Positions 62,001 through 64,000 of a stretch of DNA of 64,000 bases are shown one piece after another. The position numbers and the translations under genes were made by a program. The notes beneath the pieces were generated by a model, which was not told the DNA's origin, made no database searches, and saw only the letters and a list, made by a program, of their open reading frames with translations. Position 1 is the first letter of the stretch. Each line of letters opens with the position of its first letter. Source of the stretch: Propionimicrobium sp. PCR01-08-3. GTDB taxonomy: Bacteria > Actinomycetota > Actinomycetes > Propionibacteriales > Propionibacteriaceae. Location of the stretch: the NCBI RefSeq assembly GCF_030286045.1, contig NZ_CP127390.1, forward strand, positions 2,869,482 to 2,933,481. The letters are read 5' to 3'.

Positions 62001-63066
62001 ACGCTGGGCGGGCATGATCGCCGACGAGGCCCAGAACGCGAAGAACCATGCCTCCAAGGTGTTCGCGGCCGTGAAAGGTGTCGGCGCGCCGGTTACCTAC
62101 GCAGTCACCGGCACCCCGATGGAGAACAATCTGAACGAGCTATGGGCGATGTTCACCCTGACCGCGCCGGGTTTGCTGGGCAGCCCGAAGCAGTTCCGGG
62201 AGAGCTTCCAGCGTCCGATCGAGAAGCAGGCGGACGAGGCTCGCGAGTTGATGTCGGTGCTGCGCCGCCGGATCGCGCCCTTCTTGTTGCGCCGGACGAA
62301 GAGCCAGGTCGCGCTCGATCTGCCGCCGAAGCAGGAGCAGGTCATCTCGGTGGAGCTGACGCCCGCGCACCGGCGCATCTACGACCGGCAATTGCAGCGC
62401 GAACGCCAGCGTGTGCTTCAGTTGACGGACGACATCGAGCACAACCAGATCGAGGTGCTGGCCGCTCTCACCCGGTTGCGCCAGCTGGCCATTGATCCGA
62501 GCTTGGTCGATCAGGGGGACAAAGAGTCGAAGGCGCCTTCCTCGAAATTGGACGCCCTGGTGCCGCTGCTTCAGGAGGCGGCCGGTGAGGGCCACCGGGT
62601 GCTGGTGTTCAGCCAATTCACCCGCTATCTGCGCAAGATCGCGGCGCGGCTCGATCACGAGAAGCTCGCCTATTCGTATCTGGACGGCACCACTCCGCAC
62701 CGCCGCCAGGTGATCGATGGCTTCACCTCGGGCGACGATCCGGTCTTCTTGATCAGCCTGAAGGCCGGCGGCGCGGGCATCAACCTGACCCAGGCCGACT
62801 ATGCGATTCTCGCCGACCCCTGGTGGAATCCGGCGGTCGAGAATCAGGCCGTCGACCGTACGCACCGGATCGGCCAGACCAAGCCGGTGCATGTCTACCG
62901 GATGGTCTCCAAGGACACCATCGAGGAGAAAGTGGTCGCCCTGCAGGACGCGAAACGCGAACTCATTTCAGGAGTGCTGGGCTCGGACGACGACTTCGAG
63001 GCGACGCGAGGCAGAGAACGGGGCAACCGCCTGACCGCCGAGGACGTCCGTCTCCTGCTGGAGTGA
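59074..63066 (+). CDS. SWIM-domain SNF2-family helicase/ATPase
   Basis: A 1330-aa DEAD/DEAH-type SNF2 ATPase. An N-terminal SWIM zinc finger (CSCPVAYNCKHC, about residue 84-95) is followed by a long region of unknown function, then SNF2_N with LADDMGLGKTVQALAMI (about 766), DEAQNAKN and GTPMENNLNELW, and helicase-C with VLVFSQFTRYL and QAVDRTHRIGQTKPVHVYRM. Residues about 784-900, between motif I and the next helicase motif, are a low-complexity insert of about 120 residues. The start is uncertain: ATG 59074 or GTG 59104. The likely role is DNA translocation in repair or transcription. Confidence 0.9.
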   Translation: MSGRPRRLAVVKRPDGPPGLATPSTWGLGLAYAREGRVNVMHHDRVHHGITARCKGSHNRNYTVHVSYSLALDGELDSLNGSCSCPVAYNCKHCVAVVCAELGLAGPHRGRPPFSGHPGGRTQELLTRQQSAVSELNPDDAGSAANVLEIPQWRRTLDRIFVPVADQQRSDRQPLGLLFTFRPDTAPGEQSPEQSRYASTAFGRRLTELGHSYPGRPGFVHVVPLRAGKRQQWVRSGISWMRLRTGDAHDADPGQLDALNELRRLYTDVESYIGTQDVMALERINHPALWSVLREVQDAGIALVEEGSHRPVTLEPDPAQAEIEIHQDDAGDLNVQATMRHPSLGENASSTKLGDPPHGLAWRDDAGVHLAKFEQPADRSWKQLAAEGDKINIPAGDYEDFVQTVLPRISRVGWASPDKSFNPPPPPAPRLHLELGVASVEAGNSKAGNLKPKAHLHWGWHYRDEQGRGRGPLPLQGALRDPMRDTDEEGRIAGAVASELSDIPAALARGISPHGRPGYVGGLGKQTPTPGRAEFAIPADGVVLNTDTPAGSATTGPSDTLPPGLRQDADLVGFDVVKLVDDVLPRLEELGVVIETAELPDFQETTGARIQIGLSNEPSTNDWLDLNIAVVVSGHELPISTLITSLTTGDEALFLPDGNYLKLDDPDLDRLKELLKEASELGDQRRDGVRVPKVRLSWWEELLSLGIVQTQANAWFQAVRRSIDNPPAPAELPAGLDARLRPYQLEGFRWLAHLRRSGLGGVLADDMGLGKTVQALAMILDEREHPSLPEADDDRIPDEKVVDLAAYRAKGKSGGPGHETQADGHAGLSENPSASDDPLASSGTTVPAALRGSQVQTDVPVTSGSDESPAIESARAAASPNSPGSQPGDPRVSTEHGAIGWADEPHLAPWLVVAPTSVVPNWASEARKFAPDLDVVMIEATQTRRGVPLSEIAAEADVVITSYALLRLEADDYAAERWAGMIADEAQNAKNHASKVFAAVKGVGAPVTYAVTGTPMENNLNELWAMFTLTAPGLLGSPKQFRESFQRPIEKQADEARELMSVLRRRIAPFLLRRTKSQVALDLPPKQEQVISVELTPAHRRIYDRQLQRERQRVLQLTDDIEHNQIEVLAALTRLRQLAIDPSLVDQGDKESKAPSSKLDALVPLLQEAAGEGHRVLVFSQFTRYLRKIAARLDHEKLAYSYLDGTTPHRRQVIDGFTSGDDPVFLISLKAGGAGINLTQADYAILADPWWNPAVENQAVDRTHRIGQTKPVHVYRMVSKDTIEEKVVALQDAKRELISGVLGSDDDFEATRGRERGNRLTAEDVRLLLE

Positions 63067-63190
63067 TGCAAACGGACGACTGCGTAGCTGGTTATCGACC
63101 TACACGTGCCCGTCGCATCCCGGCATCTTGGCCTCAGCTAGTCCAGAAGGACGTACCGGCCCGGTTTGGCGTCCTGGCAGGATCACCTGA

Positions 63191-63976
63191 CTAACCGACC
63201 AGCCAATCGCTGATTGCGTCAGCCAGCGGCTGGGGATCGACCATGAAGTCGTACTCTTCCCACGGCTGCTCCACGACCGTTGACACGGGCAACTCGCGAG
63301 CGAGGTACTTCACCTGCTCGCTCGGCGGCCGTCCCTCCGCGTCATGCGATAGCCAGATCGTGACAGTGCCTGGATTCGCCTCGCGTGCACTTGCCAGCCA
63401 ATCGAGTTCCTGGATCGATTCCGGAGTGGGCGTCCAACGCGCGTCATCGTACGGCTGACGTTTGCTTTCGCATTCTCGCCAGGCCTGCTCGATACGATCG
63501 CGAACGTCTTGCCTATCGCTCAGGCCACGAGCCAGGAGCTCGTAGGCCTCATCAGGAAAGACACCTTCAGCAATTCGAGGGTCCGTCCACACATCAACGT
63601 CTGCCTGCGCGGGCTCCGCCGGATTCGCCAGTCCATCGGCGATTCTCTCCAGTCGTCGGGTATCAGCATTGTTCACGACGTGAAACCCCTCGTCCCTCGT
63701 CGAGGTTGAAATCGGGTCAATCAGCAGAGCCTTGTTGACGTCGTGGTCGGCTGCGAATCGGGCTGCGACGCTGCACCCGGTACCGCGGGCAATCACTATT
63801 GCCGGGATTGATGGCAGTTCGGACTTGATCAGTTTGAGAGAGTCGGCCGCTTGGGCCAATGCAAGGATCGAGTTCACCGCCGCGACCGGAGCCACGATTG
63901 CGTCCGGTAGGTGTTCAGAAAGGACGCCCAGACCCCAGCGGCCCAATTGCGGATCGACAAGGAGTAGCGAGTTCAT
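63191..63976 (-). CDS. Putative alpha/beta-hydrolase-like protein
   Basis: A 261-aa protein with an alpha/beta pattern. The stretch AIVIARGTGCSVAARFAADH sits where a nucleophile elbow would be, and TVTIWLSHDAEGRPPSEQ near the C-terminus resembles a late beta-strand/loop. No convincing catalytic triad can be named, and the nucleophile would be Cys in GTGCS rather than Ser. It lies at the window edge in the minus direction, with its full start (ATG 63976) inside. No family assignment is secure. Confidence 0.55.
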   Translation of the reverse strand: MNSLLLVDPQLGRWGLGVLSEHLPDAIVAPVAAVNSILALAQAADSLKLIKSELPSIPAIVIARGTGCSVAARFAADHDVNKALLIDPISTSTRDEGFHVVNNADTRRLERIADGLANPAEPAQADVDVWTDPRIAEGVFPDEAYELLARGLSDRQDVRDRIEQAWRECESKRQPYDDARWTPTPESIQELDWLASAREANPGTVTIWLSHDAEGRPPSEQVKYLARELPVSTVVEQPWEEYDFMVDPQPLADAISDWLVG

Positions 63977-64000
63977 GCTCGCATCCTTACACGATGCGGC

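Overview
This 64 kb window is high-GC chromosomal DNA of an actinobacterium, most likely of the Propionibacteriales (Propionibacteriaceae or close to it). Support comes from GTG starts and short ATGA/GTGA gene overlaps, the mycothiol genes mshA and mshB, the bifunctional PBP gene next to a DUF5318 gene, PIG-V/GT87-type membrane mannosyltransferases, an LpdA-type flavoprotein without redox cysteines, and a giant acyl-CoA dehydratase activase typical of anaerobic metabolism. The family assignment is an inference. There is no rRNA, prophage, insertion sequence or CRISPR array. One tRNA (Ala, TGC) is present.

Layout. 0-9 kb: end of a methionine ABC transporter (metI), a GlcD-like FAD oxidase, a GNAT enzyme, a beta-lactamase-fold lipoprotein, a glutathionyl-hydroquinone-reductase-like GST, and a three-gene glycine-betaine/proline ABC operon. 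9-18 kb: a 1471-aa activase divergent from a TetR gene with candidate operators between them, then a fadD-flavoprotein pair. 18-25 kb: PRPP synthetase, a two-component system with an unannotated 40-residue peptide gene between regulator and kinase, mshA-mshB, a hexose-6-phosphate mutarotase and a YbjQ-like protein. 25-35 kb: nadE, lpdA, a DHA2-type MFS exporter, ilvE, an AlkD-like protein and a fused phosphofructokinase of the eukaryotic PFK-1 type. 35-46 kb: an AAA ATPase, a stand-alone CBM48 protein, a GNAT protein, a GH13 enzyme, TetR plus PfkB kinase, two overlapping membrane mannosyltransferases, and the PBP/DUF5318 pair. 46-54 kb: a decayed toxin-like fragment, tRNA-Ala, a DUF559-type nuclease-like protein, an MFS exporter, pterin dehydratase, class I aldolase, DUF2200 and NhaA. 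54-64 kb: an ABC exporter operon with its own MarR-type regulator and a 48-bp palindrome before it, a bacterial eRF1-like (baeRF) protein, a SWIM-SNF2 helicase and an uncertain hydrolase.

Themes. Central sugar metabolism is unusual: PFK-1-type phosphofructokinase, class I aldolase, mutarotase, GH13 and CBM48. Thiol metabolism depends on mycothiol, so the GST-like reductase probably does not use glutathione. Osmotic, ion and drug homeostasis is covered by the betaine transporter, NhaA, two MFS exporters and one ABC exporter. Between genes lie several small dispersed palindromic repeats, including an 87-bp element present twice and a GC-rich element present at least twice with a 19-bp identical core. 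Throughout the window the hexamer GGACGC/GCGTCC looks strongly over-represented on both strands.

The best candidate for an undescribed system is the cassette at 19.1-21.3 kb: LuxR-type response regulator, a 40-aa Cys- and Trp-containing peptide with a strong ribosome binding site, and a membrane histidine kinase. This may be a peptide-sensing circuit.
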